DNA of 64,000 nt, from assembly GCF_016093275.1 (NCBI RefSeq), contig NZ_JAEDAK010000011.1:1-64000 (forward strand). Direction: 5' to 3'. Under the pieces are notes generated by a model. The model did no database searches, had not been told where the DNA came from, and worked only from the letters and a program-made list of their open reading frames with translations. Position numbers and translations under genes: made by a program. This document shows positions 36,177 through 44,581 of this stretch, one piece after another; position 1 is the first letter of the stretch, and the number at the start of each line of letters is the position of its first letter. The stretch comes from Inhella proteolytica. Lineage in GTDB: Bacteria; Pseudomonadota; Gammaproteobacteria; Burkholderiales; Burkholderiaceae_C.

Positions 36177-36668
36177 ATGACGCTCGACCTGATTCCCGCC
36201 AGCGCACGTGAGCAGCTGGACTGCATCGAGAACCTGATGCAGTTCTTCAACTACGAGCTCAGCGCCTGGTACCCGGTGCGCCTGGCCGAGCACGGCCTGT
36301 ACCGCCTGCGCCCCAAGGCGCCCTACTGGGCCGAGCCGCGCACCCGGCCCTACCTGCTGCAGGTCGATGGCGAGCCCGCCGGCTTTGCGGTGCTGGACGG
36401 CGACTGCCTGGAGCCCGCCCAGCAGCTCAACCTGGGCTACTTCTTCATCGTGCGGCGCTTCCGCGGCCAGGGCCTGGCACGCCAGGCCTTTGCCGAGCTG
36501 CTGCGCCGGCACCCGGGCGCCTGGGAGGTCTATTACCTGGCGCACAACCAGCACGCCGACGCCTTCTGGCCGCGCCTGCTGCCCAGCCTGGGACTGCAGG
36601 GCCTGCAGCGCGAGCACCGCGTGGTGGACGAGGAGCCCAGCGTCTGGTTCCGCTTCGACACCCCATGA
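36177..36668 (+). CDS. GNAT-family N-acetyltransferase
   Basis: The protein has 163 aa. MTLDLIPASAREQLDCIENL opens the domain, and LNLGYFFIVRRFRGQGLARQ carries the acetyl-CoA binding loop (RRFRGQGLA). The end, RVVDEEPSVWFRFDTP, fits a predicted GNAT subfamily. The acceptor is unknown. It abuts the upstream gene and overlaps the downstream gene by 4 bases. Confidence 0.85.
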   Translation: MTLDLIPASAREQLDCIENLMQFFNYELSAWYPVRLAEHGLYRLRPKAPYWAEPRTRPYLLQVDGEPAGFAVLDGDCLEPAQQLNLGYFFIVRRFRGQGLARQAFAELLRRHPGAWEVYYLAHNQHADAFWPRLLPSLGLQGLQREHRVVDEEPSVWFRFDTP

Positions 36669-37045
36669 ACTGGATGCTGGCGTGGGCCGATTCGGAGCTG
36701 GCGGGCATCGAGCGCCAGGGGGCTGATCTGCACCTGCGCCTCTCTGCCGCGCGCCTGCGCCAGGGTGAGCAAGCCCGCTACGCACGGGGCCTCGTGCTGG
36801 TGCTGGAGCAGGCCGAGCCCGAGGGCGACGCCGCTGCGCTGGCCGGGCTGTTCGGCGCGCTGGAGGCCGGCGAGCTGCAGGTGGGCGGCCAGCGCCAGCG
36901 CAGCGTGGCCCTGGGTCAGCGCGTCGCCGGCCCCGTGCGGCTGGTGCTGCAGCTGCGCCGCGGTCGCGAGTGGTGTGTGCAGGCCCAGGCTCTGTGCCTG
37001 CCGCCGGCGCAAGGCCTCACGCTGCATGAGGACTGGGCCTGCTGA
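36665..37045 (+). CDS. Hypothetical protein of 126 aa
   Basis: This is a soluble protein without signal peptide (MNWMLAWADSELAGIERQG, ARGLVLVLEQAEPEGDAAAL, GGQRQRSVALGQRVAGPVRL). The regular alternation of hydrophobic residues suggests a beta-sandwich. It is coupled to the GNAT gene upstream (ATGA overlap) and ends 1 base before the next start. I do not recognise the family. Confidence 0.65.
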   Translation: MNWMLAWADSELAGIERQGADLHLRLSAARLRQGEQARYARGLVLVLEQAEPEGDAAALAGLFGALEAGELQVGGQRQRSVALGQRVAGPVRLVLQLRRGREWCVQAQALCLPPAQGLTLHEDWAC

Positions 37046-37046
37046 G

Positions 37047-37949
37047 ATGAGCTGGCTGCGCCGAGGTTTGCTGCTGTGCGCTGCCGCCTGGTTGGTGCTG
37101 CGCCCCGCGCTGGCGGCGGAGACCATTCGCTGGGTGGTGCACGACATGCCGCCCGTCTTCAGCCTGCCCGGCGGCCACACGCCCAAGCGCGCCAGCGAGT
37201 TCGGCCATGGCGAGCTGGATGGCCTGCAGCGCCTGCTGGTGGCGCGCCTGCCGCAGTTCCAGCACGAGTTCGTGGTGGCGGTGCCCACGCGCTTCGAAGC
37301 CCTGGTGCGCCAGGGCGAGCCGATCTGCAGCCTGCTGCCGCGCCGCACGCCCGAGCGCCTGAGCTGGCTCTACTTCACGCCCACGCACCCGCCGCTGAAC
37401 TCGCGCGCGGTGCACCTCGTCACGCGCGCCGAACTGCTGCCGCGCCTGAACGCCCTGGGCACGCCGTTGAGCCTGGCGCGCGTGCTGCAGGAGGCCGGGC
37501 TGCAGGGCGTGCTGACGCGCGACCGCTCCTTCGGCCCGCGCATCGACCAGCTGCTGCAAACCCAGGGCCAAGCCCTGCTGCAGGGGGCGCTGGCCTGGCG
37601 CGGGCAGAACCTGCTGAGCATGCTGCAGGCAGGCCGCATGGACTACACGCTGGAACACCCCGTGCTGGTGGACGAATACCTGCGCCAGCAAGGCAGCGGG
37701 GTGGCGCTGGTCAAGCTGCCGCTGCTAGAGGCGCAGGCGATCAGCCAGGCCACCGTGGCCTGCGCCCGCAACCCGGCGGGCCGGCGCCACATCGAGGCCA
37801 TCGACGCCGTCATCCGCGCGCTCGCCCGCGCGCCCGACCGCAGCGCCTGGCTGAAGGAATGGCTGGGCGAACTGCCCGAGCCGGGCGACCGCGAGCGCAT
37901 CGACCGCTTCATGGACGCGCGGGCGCGGCGTGGGGCGCAGATCGAGTGA
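37047..37949 (+). CDS. Solitary periplasmic SBP_bac_3-like protein (TIGR02285-type), second copy
   Basis: The product has 300 aa with a signal peptide (cleavage near PALAA-ET). IRWVVHDMPPVFSLPGGHTP, GHGELDGLQRLLVARLPQFQ and RTPERLSWLYFTPTHPPLN parallel the 18270 gene along the whole length, as does the C-terminal GDRERIDRFMDARARRGAQI. No transporter subunits are adjacent. It is convergent with the sensor kinase gene downstream. The ligand is unknown, and a sensory role is possible but unproven. Confidence 0.8.
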   Translation: MSWLRRGLLLCAAAWLVLRPALAAETIRWVVHDMPPVFSLPGGHTPKRASEFGHGELDGLQRLLVARLPQFQHEFVVAVPTRFEALVRQGEPICSLLPRRTPERLSWLYFTPTHPPLNSRAVHLVTRAELLPRLNALGTPLSLARVLQEAGLQGVLTRDRSFGPRIDQLLQTQGQALLQGALAWRGQNLLSMLQAGRMDYTLEHPVLVDEYLRQQGSGVALVKLPLLEAQAISQATVACARNPAGRRHIEAIDAVIRALARAPDRSAWLKEWLGELPEPGDRERIDRFMDARARRGAQIE

Positions 37950-37977
37950 GGGCTCGCGCGAGGTGCGAGCGGCCGGC

Positions 37978-40023
37978 TCAAGCCGCCCGCTGCAGCCGCA
38001 ACTCGAAGCACACCCCGTCCGCCACATTGCGCACTGCAATCGCCCCGCCCATCTTGGCCAGATAGGCCCGCGCCACCGCCAGGCCCTGGCCGCGGTGGGG
38101 GCCGCCCTCGGCGTCGCTGGCGCCCAGCTCGAACAGGCTGGGCAGGCGCTCGGGGGCGATCTGCGGGCCCTGGTTGTGCACCGCCACCACGGCCTGCTCG
38201 CCAGCCTGTGAAAGGGCCAGCGTGATCGGCGTGCCCGGCGGCCGGTAGCGCGCGGCGTTGTTGAGCAGATGGGTCAATGCGTCTTCCAGCTTCAGCGGGT
38301 CGGCGAACACCCAGCAGGGTGATTCGCAGCCGGTGGCGACGACCTGCTCGATGCCCGCAAAGGGCGCATTGGCCGCCACCTCGCGCAGGAAGGCCGCCAG
38401 GTCCAGGCGCTCGCGCTGGGCGCTGGCGTGGGCCAGGGCTTCGCCCACCGAGGCCTGGCCGTACAGCAGCTGCAGCGCCGCCTGCATGCGCTGCAGGTAG
38501 CGGCGGCTCGGGTCCTCGTCCTGCGCGTGCAGGGCCAGCAGGGATTGCAGCGGGCTCATGATCTCGTGCCCCACCGCATGCCATTGCTCGCGCTCCTGCA
38601 CGGCGCGGATCTGCTCGTGGCGCAGATGTTCGCGCGAGCGCGCCAGCAGCTCGGCCAGCGAGCCGGCCAGGATGCCGAGCTCGTCGCGGCCCTTGAGGTC
38701 GGCCACGTCGAGTGCCGGCAGCTCGTCGGGCTTGGCCTGCAGGGCCTGCGTCAGCGCATTGGCGCGGCGCGTCAGCTGGGCCATGCGGCGCAGCAGGCCG
38801 ATCTCGACGATCAGCCAGGCCAGGGCGATGGCACCGGCCAGCAGCGCGAAGTACAGGGTGTAGCGGGTGGCGGTGGCGGCGAGCTTGCGGTCCAGCGCGC
38901 GTGGGTCGCCTTCCAGCGCCAGGCGGTAGCTGCGGCCCTCGTGCTGCAGCTCGGTCTGCATGAACAGCGGCCCTTCCAGCCGTGCCGCGGGCAGGCGGCG
39001 GATCAGGCGCGTCAGCCAGGGGTAGGCGGGTTCGTCGCCGCCTTCGGCCTGCAGCGTGGCCAGGGGCTGCGTGCCGGCGCCGAACACGCGCAGGCGCTCA
39101 CCGGCGCGCAGCTGGGTGCGCAGGGCCGCCAGGCTCAGCGGCGCCTGGGCGCCGGGCGCGGCGCTGTCCAGCAGCACGCTGCCGTCGGGGCCGAGCAGGC
39201 GCAGCTGCAGGCGCAGCAGGGTCCAGTCCGGCGGCGGCCAGGCCGCGCCGGCGCGCGCCGCCTCGCGCCAGGCTTCCAGCGGCAGCGGAATGCGCAGGCT
39301 CAGCAGCGCGCGGCGCGAGCAGCCGGGGGCGTCGGCACAGGCCTCGTCCTGCCACAGCCAGGCACGGAAGTCGCGATCCGGCCGGGCCTTGGGCGGCAGC
39401 TGGTCGGGGTCGGCCGCCAAGGGCAGCGCAAAGCCCGGCAGCTGGCCGCGCCGCTCGCGGAGCAGCTCCAGCGGCGCGCTCCACAGCTGGCGCCCCTGCG
39501 GGTGCTGCACGCGCACCTGCACGCGGTGCAGGCCGGCCAGTTGCAGCGCCCCGCGCTCGCGGCCTTGCAGCGCGCCCTCCAGCGGTAGGCGCGCCACCGC
39601 ATACACCACCGCCCCGGCGCTGGCGCGCTGGCCAAGGCCCATACAGAGCTCGCGCCCATCGGCCCAGCGCGCCGCGCAGCCGCTCAGCTCCATCACGCGC
39701 TCGGCCTTGGTGGGGTCGTCGAAGTCGATCGCGCCCACCGGCAGGCGCAGCGGCACCCCGCCCTCGGCATCGGGCGCGGGGCGCTCGGCGTTCAGCAGCG
39801 CCAGCTGGCCGCTGGGGTGGCGCAGGCGCTCGGCCAGCACCTCCAGCTGGCCGCGAAAGCCCGCCTCGAAGGCATCGCGCTGGCGCTGCTTCTCATCGGT
39901 GAGCAGCTGCAGGGCCAGCGCGGCGCTGCCCACCAGCAGGGCCAGGAAGACCAGGCGCAGCAGCACGCGGCGGCGGAAGGCCGCAAGCGGCAACCGGGGC
40001 AGCTTGTCGAAGTGGCGGATCAC
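37978..40023 (-). CDS. Membrane sensor histidine kinase
   Basis: The protein has 681 aa. Two membrane helices (about 20-42 and 395-415) enclose a large periplasmic sensor domain that includes cysteine pairs (ELSGCAARW, DACADAPGC-like region). A HAMP-like linker leads to the H-box HAVGHEIMSPLQSLLALHA, with His486 as the phosphorylation site, then DALTHLLNNAARYRPPGTP as N-box. The G-boxes read VHNQGPQIAPERLPSLFELG and HRGQGLAVARAYLAKMGG. Its start overlaps the response regulator stop by 4 bases. The signal is unknown. Confidence 0.9.
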   Translation of the reverse strand: MIRHFDKLPRLPLAAFRRRVLLRLVFLALLVGSAALALQLLTDEKQRQRDAFEAGFRGQLEVLAERLRHPSGQLALLNAERPAPDAEGGVPLRLPVGAIDFDDPTKAERVMELSGCAARWADGRELCMGLGQRASAGAVVYAVARLPLEGALQGRERGALQLAGLHRVQVRVQHPQGRQLWSAPLELLRERRGQLPGFALPLAADPDQLPPKARPDRDFRAWLWQDEACADAPGCSRRALLSLRIPLPLEAWREAARAGAAWPPPDWTLLRLQLRLLGPDGSVLLDSAAPGAQAPLSLAALRTQLRAGERLRVFGAGTQPLATLQAEGGDEPAYPWLTRLIRRLPAARLEGPLFMQTELQHEGRSYRLALEGDPRALDRKLAATATRYTLYFALLAGAIALAWLIVEIGLLRRMAQLTRRANALTQALQAKPDELPALDVADLKGRDELGILAGSLAELLARSREHLRHEQIRAVQEREQWHAVGHEIMSPLQSLLALHAQDEDPSRRYLQRMQAALQLLYGQASVGEALAHASAQRERLDLAAFLREVAANAPFAGIEQVVATGCESPCWVFADPLKLEDALTHLLNNAARYRPPGTPITLALSQAGEQAVVAVHNQGPQIAPERLPSLFELGASDAEGGPHRGQGLAVARAYLAKMGGAIAVRNVADGVCFELRLQRAA

Positions 40024-40706
40024 CGTGCCGACCAGCGAAAGCCGCGCATCGGCACGTTCTCCAAGCCGTCAAAGCCAGGGTCCACATCGCGCAGCGCGTC
40101 GCGAATCGTGGCCACATGCTTGCGCACGTTGTCCTTGCTGCGGCCGCTCTTCACCACGTCGAAGAGTTCCTCGTAGCTCACCACCTCGCCGCGCCGCTCC
40201 AGCAGGGTGGCGAGGATGCGCTGCGCCGTGAGCGGCAGGTTCAGCTTCTGGCCGCGCCACAGCGGGCTGCGCTGCCACAACGGGTCCAGCGTCGGGGCGT
40301 CGTCCGCCGCGGCGGGCTTGTTGGCGCGCAGCAGGGCCAGCACGGTCTCGATGAACTCGGCCTCCTCGAACTGGGTCTTCTGCAGATAGTCCCAGGCATC
40401 CAGCGCCTTCATGATGGAGCGGTACACCGCCGCCGGCATGGCGCTGACCACCAGCACCGGCGTGCCCAAGGAGCGCTTGTTCAGCGCGTTGATGAGCGCG
40501 ATGCCGGCATGGCGCTCACGGCCCAGCTCCAGGTCGAGTGTGACGAGGTCGAAGCGCTGCGTGGTCAGCGCCGCCTCGGCGGCCTCGCGGGTGAAGAAGG
40601 GCTCGATCACGGCATCGGGCCGCGCGGCGCGCAGCCATTGCTGCAGCTGTTCGCTGGTGGGGCGGTCGTCCTCGACGACGGCGATGCGGGGGGCGGCGGG
40701 GCTCAT
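40020..40706 (-). CDS. OmpR-type response regulator
   Basis: The product has 228 aa. The receiver domain (about 6-128) has acidic residues EDD at 12-14, phospho-acceptor Asp58 (LVTLDLELG) and Lys110 (DYLQKTQF). The C-terminal winged helix (about 145-228) has LPLTAQRILATLLERRGEVV, RKHVATIRDALRDVDPG and MRGFRWSAR. It is the cognate partner of the kinase encoded by the overlapping gene downstream. A dyad motif at 40745-40761 lies 38 bases before its start. Confidence 0.92.
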   Translation of the reverse strand: MSPAAPRIAVVEDDRPTSEQLQQWLRAARPDAVIEPFFTREAAEAALTTQRFDLVTLDLELGRERHAGIALINALNKRSLGTPVLVVSAMPAAVYRSIMKALDAWDYLQKTQFEEAEFIETVLALLRANKPAAADDAPTLDPLWQRSPLWRGQKLNLPLTAQRILATLLERRGEVVSYEELFDVVKSGRSKDNVRKHVATIRDALRDVDPGFDGLENVPMRGFRWSAR

Positions 40707-40744
40707 GAGGGCGGATTGTCAAAGCCGCCGGGGTGCGGGGGTGT

Positions 40745-40761
40745 GGAAGCTTTCTTCCGCG
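40745..40761. promoter_or_regulatory. Shared dyad motif upstream of the response regulator
   Basis: GGAAGCTTTCTTCCGCG is an imperfect dyad (GGAAG/CTTCC) that differs by one base from GGAAGTTTTCTTCCGCG at 46571-46587, in the promoter region of the SPFH and periplasmic-protein genes. The match and positions are seen. A common regulator, for example this response regulator, is a guess. Confidence 0.35.
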
Positions 40762-40799
40762 GCGCGGGTTTGGCAATGCACTTAAAGCGCCGGTCTTCC

Positions 40800-41245
40800 C
40801 AAGACCCCGCCGGGTCTCGCCCCGGCAGGCGAGTTCCTTTTGGCTTGACCCAAAAGGAACCAAAAGGTCAAGCCCCGATGCGCAGCCCGAACGGCCAGCA
40901 GCCGGGAAGCGGCGTGATGAGTGAAGTCCGGGCTGTTCGGTTTGCAGCTGTTGGCTGTTGGCTGTTGGCTGTTTGGAGCCTCCCCTATGCCAAGCCGAGG
41001 AGCACAGAAGACGCGGGCCCGCGCGCGTCAGCGCGCCTCGTGCTCTGACTTGGCCCAACTGTCTGAACGGAGCGACCGCAGTGAGCGAAGTGAGTTTTGG
41101 GCCTGGGCCCGCTCTTCGCGCACCGCAGGGAACCCGTCGCCGCAGGCGAGGGGCGCAGGCATCGGGGGCGCCTTTCTTGGCCTACCTTCTTTGGCGAAGC
41201 AGAGAAGGCAGGTCGGGTGCAGGGGTGAAGCCCCTGCGGGCTCCT
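40800..41245. repeat. Composite palindromic intergenic element C (inverted copy of B)
   Basis: This gene-free stretch is the reverse-complement relative of element B. Positions 40800-40888 are identical to the reverse complement of 27324-27412 (89 bases), and 40981-41011 to that of 27026-27056 (31 bases). It has the same order of modules: outer arm, GTTCCTTTTGG/CCAAAAGGAAC hairpin, CAGCC repeats (GCTGTTGGCTGTTGGCTGTT), GAACGGAGCGA...AGTGAGTTTT, and a TTCTTTGGCGAAGC-type hairpin. It is about 170 bases shorter than B, having lost part of the core. The right end has a hairpin like the one at 5477-5501. Confidence 0.88.
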
Positions 41246-41274
41246 TCGATCTGGCACCAATCCAAAACCCGTGA

Positions 41275-41520
41275 TCAGGCCTCCCCGCCAAGTTGGCGCC
41301 AATCGCGAGCCGCCGGGGAACTCGCCGGGGCCTCAGGCGACATGCCGAAGAAGATCAGCGCCTTGTTGGCACCGAATAGGTGCAGAGTCAATCGATTGAA
41401 CTCGGCCCACAGGTAGATCGGGCCGGTAGTCGAGGCGGGGCCGATCCGCGCCGATGCGAGGCGCGGCTGCGGCCCTGGGTGACGGTCAAGGCGTGAGCAG
41501 TCTTCATCGCCGTCTGGGCG
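41275..41520 (-). pseudogene. In-frame 81-codon coding-like extension after the ankyrin gene stop
   Basis: The frame of the ankyrin gene continues without a stop for 81 codons beyond its TAG (41521-41523) to a TGA at 41275-41277. The stretch reads like protein, with GC-rich third positions and segments such as TTGPIYLWAEFNRLTLHLFG and ANKALIFFGMSPEAPASS. No good start codon lies near its beginning. It may be the broken end of a longer ancestral protein, the remnant of a separate gene, or a read-through extension. The family is not recognised. Confidence 0.4.
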
Positions 41521-42795
41521 CTACCGAATCGGATCCGCCTCCCACAACTTGGCCACCTTCCTGGGTACGCAGCACACCAGCTCGACGCTGTCGAACTCCA
41601 TGCGCCAGTAGCGCAGGTTCTTGTCGTGAGCCTTCAGCAGCGCATCGGCCTCGACCCAGAAGCCGCAGTCGAAGCCCTCGTGTGCCGGGTTCAAGGGCCA
41701 GCGCTGCGCTTGGCCCAGGGCCTCGAAGCTGAGCACATAACCCGGCTGGCCGGTCTTGCACTGGAGCTTGTCCACTGCAGGGCCGCCCAGGCCGGCCAGC
41801 TCCTGCACCAGGTCGCGATAGAAGTCGGCCGAGAGTCCGTCGGGGTCGCAGTCGATGGCCGTGGTGCGGGTCGGCAGCAGCGCTTCGGTCAGCTCCAGCA
41901 TGCCCCAGCGGGCATCCTGGCAGTCACAGGCACGCGTGAGGGCGCCGGCAAGATCGATCCAGGCGGGTTCGACGTCTGCGGCCCGCAGGAAGGCCCCAAA
42001 GGCTTCGACCTGCTGCTCCGGGCCTTCGGCCTCATGGCAGGCATCCCAAAGCTTGTCCAGCTTGCCAAGGCGTTTGGCTGGTCGCTCGCTCTGGGCGCCG
42101 GCCTGGGCCAGCAGGCGGTGCATGGCGCGGTGGTCCGAGCTCCAGTCCAGCAGCGTGGAGTGGTCCAGGCGCGAATTCGGGTTGGCGCCGGCGGCGAGCA
42201 GTCGCCGCGCAGCCGGCACCGAATCGGCACGAACGGCCGAACCCAGCGGGGTTTCCAGGTTGCGATTGACGAGCTCCAGAGACGCGCCGCGGGCCAGCAG
42301 GAAGTCCAGCCAAGCCAGATCCCCGCGCCACGCCGCGATGTGGAGCGCGGTGTCGCTGAACTCGAAATGCCGGCTGTCCACCGACAGGCCCTGCGCCAGC
42401 GCCTGTTCAGCGTGGCGGCCGTATTCACTGAAGGGCTGACGCACCAGGGCTTGCAGCATGCCCGTCACGTTCAAGGGGGCGCCGGCTGCTAACAGCGGCA
42501 GGAACAGCGCCGCCCGAAAGGGCTCGGACAGCGCCTCTTCCAGCGGGCTGACCCAGTGGGGATCCCGGCCGCCGATGTTGACGCGGTCGATGCGCATGCC
42601 GGCACCGATCAGGGCCTGCAGCACAGGCAGGGGCAGGGCCTGCCGCCGGTCCGCATCGCCGCGCAGCGCCTGCAGCAGCACCTGAGGCTCGGTGGGATCG
42701 GCGCCTTGCGCGAGCGCAGCCTCCAAGTCCTGGAGGGAGCCGCTGCGTATCGCGGCGAGCAGGGCCGTGGTGCTGCTGTTCTGTTGGGGATTCAC
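41521..42795 (-). CDS. Ankyrin-repeat protein of 424 aa
   Basis: Ankyrin-type repeats cover roughly residues 10-260 (TALLAAIRSGSLQDLEAALA, DTALHIAAWRGDLAWLDFLL, TPLGSAVRADSVPAARRLLA, then AAGANPNSRLDHSTLLDW). The remaining C-terminal part (LTRACDCQDARWGMLELTEA, ending WEADPIR) belongs to no family I know. A GTG at 42793-42795 with GGAGAA upstream is the preferred start; an ATG at 42864 would add 23 residues encoded by a 15-bp tandem repeat. GC is lower than in neighbours. Another 81 codons stay open after the TAG. Confidence 0.82.
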   Translation of the reverse strand: MNPQQNSSTTALLAAIRSGSLQDLEAALAQGADPTEPQVLLQALRGDADRRQALPLPVLQALIGAGMRIDRVNIGGRDPHWVSPLEEALSEPFRAALFLPLLAAGAPLNVTGMLQALVRQPFSEYGRHAEQALAQGLSVDSRHFEFSDTALHIAAWRGDLAWLDFLLARGASLELVNRNLETPLGSAVRADSVPAARRLLAAGANPNSRLDHSTLLDWSSDHRAMHRLLAQAGAQSERPAKRLGKLDKLWDACHEAEGPEQQVEAFGAFLRAADVEPAWIDLAGALTRACDCQDARWGMLELTEALLPTRTTAIDCDPDGLSADFYRDLVQELAGLGGPAVDKLQCKTGQPGYVLSFEALGQAQRWPLNPAHEGFDCGFWVEADALLKAHDKNLRYWRMEFDSVELVCCVPRKVAKLWEADPIR

Positions 42796-42812
42796 CGTGG
42801 GTTCTCCGTGGC

Positions 42813-42842
42813 GATCAGTCGATTTCAGATCAGTCGATTTCA
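42813..42842. repeat. Two perfect tandem copies of a 15-bp unit
   Basis: GATCAGTCGATTTCA occurs at 42813-42827 and again at 42828-42842, directly upstream of the chosen ankyrin start. The 15-bp period keeps the reading frame: if the upstream ATG were used it would encode LKSTD twice. This looks like slippage in the 5' leader. Confidence 0.85.
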
Positions 42843-42886
42843 GGAGCGGGGATTCTGGGCGCACGCCGGAGCCTGCAGCCGTGCCT

Positions 42887-43552
42887 TCAGCGTGGCCGGC
42901 ACGCTACCCCGAAGTCCAGATGCACATGCTCGTCATGCCGCACCCAGGGCCTACCCTTCATCCAGGGCAGCTCCTTCAGCCCGGGGTCGATGGCGATCAC
43001 GCGCGCCTGGTAGGCCGGCTCCAGGATCACGCGCACCAGTGGTGCGTTTTGGGCCTGAGCCGCATCGTGCAAGGCACGCAGCCAGGCGGCCAGGGCCTCG
43101 AAATCGATGCGGTAGTCCTGCCAGCGCCCCTGGGCATCGAACTCGATGTCATAGCCGAAGCGCTGGCTCAGCGGCGTGGGCAGGGGCACCGAGCGGCCCT
43201 GTGCATCGCGCACCGGCACGAACAGATCGACCGACAGGCCGTTCTGGTGCGTGCGGTGCGGCGGCATCGGGCCGCCCTTCTCCTTGCCAGTCTCGCCGTA
43301 GACGAACTGCAGTTCGGGCCGCTCGCTCTGCAGGCGCTCGAAGGATCGCGCCAGCACCGCCGCCACCTGTTCGTGCACATGGGTGCGGCCCAGCGTGGCG
43401 GCCAGGGTGCTGTAAGCGCGGAAGTTCGGGCCGTCGAGCGGCAGCTGGACGGCGCCTTCGATGCGGCCCTGGGCCACGGTGCCATGGCATTGGCTCCCGG
43501 CAAGGGCGGGTACAGCGGTGAACAGGGACAGGGCAAGCAGCAGCGGTCTCAT
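42887..43552 (-). CDS. Penicillin-insensitive murein endopeptidase-like protein (MepA/M74)
   Basis: The product has 221 aa. A signal peptide at 1-19 (LLLALSLFTAVPALAG) precedes a zinc peptidase domain. HRTHQNGLSVDLFVPVRD gives His102 and Asp109, matching the HxxHxxGxxxD pattern of MepA and LAS enzymes; RHDEHVHLDFG near the C-terminus supplies the last His-x-His ligands. MepA cuts D-Ala-mDAP cross-links in peptidoglycan in the periplasm. It is monocistronic and sits 23 bases from the LysR gene end. Confidence 0.85.
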   Translation of the reverse strand: MRPLLLALSLFTAVPALAGSQCHGTVAQGRIEGAVQLPLDGPNFRAYSTLAATLGRTHVHEQVAAVLARSFERLQSERPELQFVYGETGKEKGGPMPPHRTHQNGLSVDLFVPVRDAQGRSVPLPTPLSQRFGYDIEFDAQGRWQDYRIDFEALAAWLRALHDAAQAQNAPLVRVILEPAYQARVIAIDPGLKELPWMKGRPWVRHDEHVHLDFGVACRPR

Positions 43553-43575
43553 GGGCCGCAGCGTAGCGAAGCGGG

Positions 43576-44475
43576 TCAGGCCGCCGCCTGCGCCACGCAT
43601 GCCTGCAAATGCTCGATCAAGGCCCGCAGCGCCGGCCGCAGGCTGCGCCGTTCGGGCATCAACAGCACCAAGGGCGTGGGCTCGCCCAGCCAGTCGGGGC
43701 AGAGCCGCTCCAGGCGGCCGGCCTGCAGATCGGCCGCCACGTCAAGCGCGCTCTTGTAGGCGATGCCGGCGCCGGCCAGGGCCAGGCGGCGCACGGCGTC
43801 GCCATCGTCGGCCGCCAGCGGGCCGCCCACTTCCACACGCACGCTCTCGGCACCGCGCTCAAAGGTCCACACGCGGTGCAGCTGGTCCTGGATGGCGAAG
43901 CACAGGCAGTCGTGTTCGCGCAGCTGCTCGGGGTGGCTGGGGCGGCCGCGGCGCTGCAGGTACTCGGGCGCGGCCACCAGCACGCGGCGGTTCTGCGGCG
44001 CCAGCGGCAGGGCCACCAGGCCGGAGTCGGGCGGGGCGCCGTAGCGCAGCGCCAGGTCGAGCTGCTCGCGCAGCAGGCCGGCCAGGCGGTCGGCCACCTG
44101 CAGGCGCAGCTCGATGCCGGGATGCTGGCGGCGGAATTCCAGCAGCCAGTCCAGCGCCAGGTTGCGGCCCAGGTCGGAGGGCAGGGCCACATGCAGCCGG
44201 CCCTGGATCTGGCAATGCCCGGCGCACAGCGCCTCATGGCCCTGGGTGATCAGCTCCAGGCCCTGCTCGCAGGACTGCAGGAACTGCTCGCCCGCCAAGG
44301 TGAGGCGCAGCTGGCGGGTGGAGCGCAGGAACAGCGGCACGCCGATCTCGGCCTCCAGGCGCTTGATGGCGGCGCTCACCGCCGCCGGGCTCAGGTTCAG
44401 CGCCCGCGCCGCCTCGGAAAAGCTGGCGGCGCGGGCGGCGCGCACGAAGAGCTGCAGGTCTTGGAGGGCTTTCAT
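43576..44475 (-). CDS. LysR-family transcriptional regulator
   Basis: The protein has 299 aa. The N-terminal helix-turn-helix is LQLFVRAARAASFSEAARAL followed by NLSPAAVSAAIKRLEAEIGV. The effector domain starts at about 90 (LHVALPSDLGRNLALDWLLE) and has the typical PSDLGRN form of the CrgA/DsdC-like branch. It is divergent from the oxidoreductase gene at 44582. The dyad TTTCAA-N7-TTGAAA in between is a plausible binding site. Confidence 0.92.
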   Translation of the reverse strand: MKALQDLQLFVRAARAASFSEAARALNLSPAAVSAAIKRLEAEIGVPLFLRSTRQLRLTLAGEQFLQSCEQGLELITQGHEALCAGHCQIQGRLHVALPSDLGRNLALDWLLEFRRQHPGIELRLQVADRLAGLLREQLDLALRYGAPPDSGLVALPLAPQNRRVLVAAPEYLQRRGRPSHPEQLREHDCLCFAIQDQLHRVWTFERGAESVRVEVGGPLAADDGDAVRRLALAGAGIAYKSALDVAADLQAGRLERLCPDWLGEPTPLVLLMPERRSLRPALRALIEHLQACVAQAAA

Positions 44476-44483
44476 GCGGTGAT

Positions 44484-44502
44484 TTTCAAACAGGCGTTGA
44501 AA
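44484..44502. promoter_or_regulatory. Candidate LysR operator
   Basis: TTTCAA (44484-44489) and TTGAAA (44497-44502) are perfect 6-bp inverted arms separated by 7 bases, containing a T-N11-A core. They lie 8 bases upstream of the LysR start and 80 before the oxidoreductase start, where autoregulation and activation sites are usual for LysR pairs. Confidence 0.55.
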
Positions 44503-44581
44503 CTGAATGCTGGCGCAGTGGGTTTTTCTCCTTATGGCAAGCAGCCAAAGTTCAGCCCATCGCAACCGGAGCCTGAAACCC

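Noticed and set aside
41454-41520. Short plus-strand and minus-strand frames between element C and the ankyrin gene
   Set aside because: They are short, Arg-rich and lack start signals. Only the minus-strand frame continuous with the ankyrin gene looks coding, and it is recorded separately.
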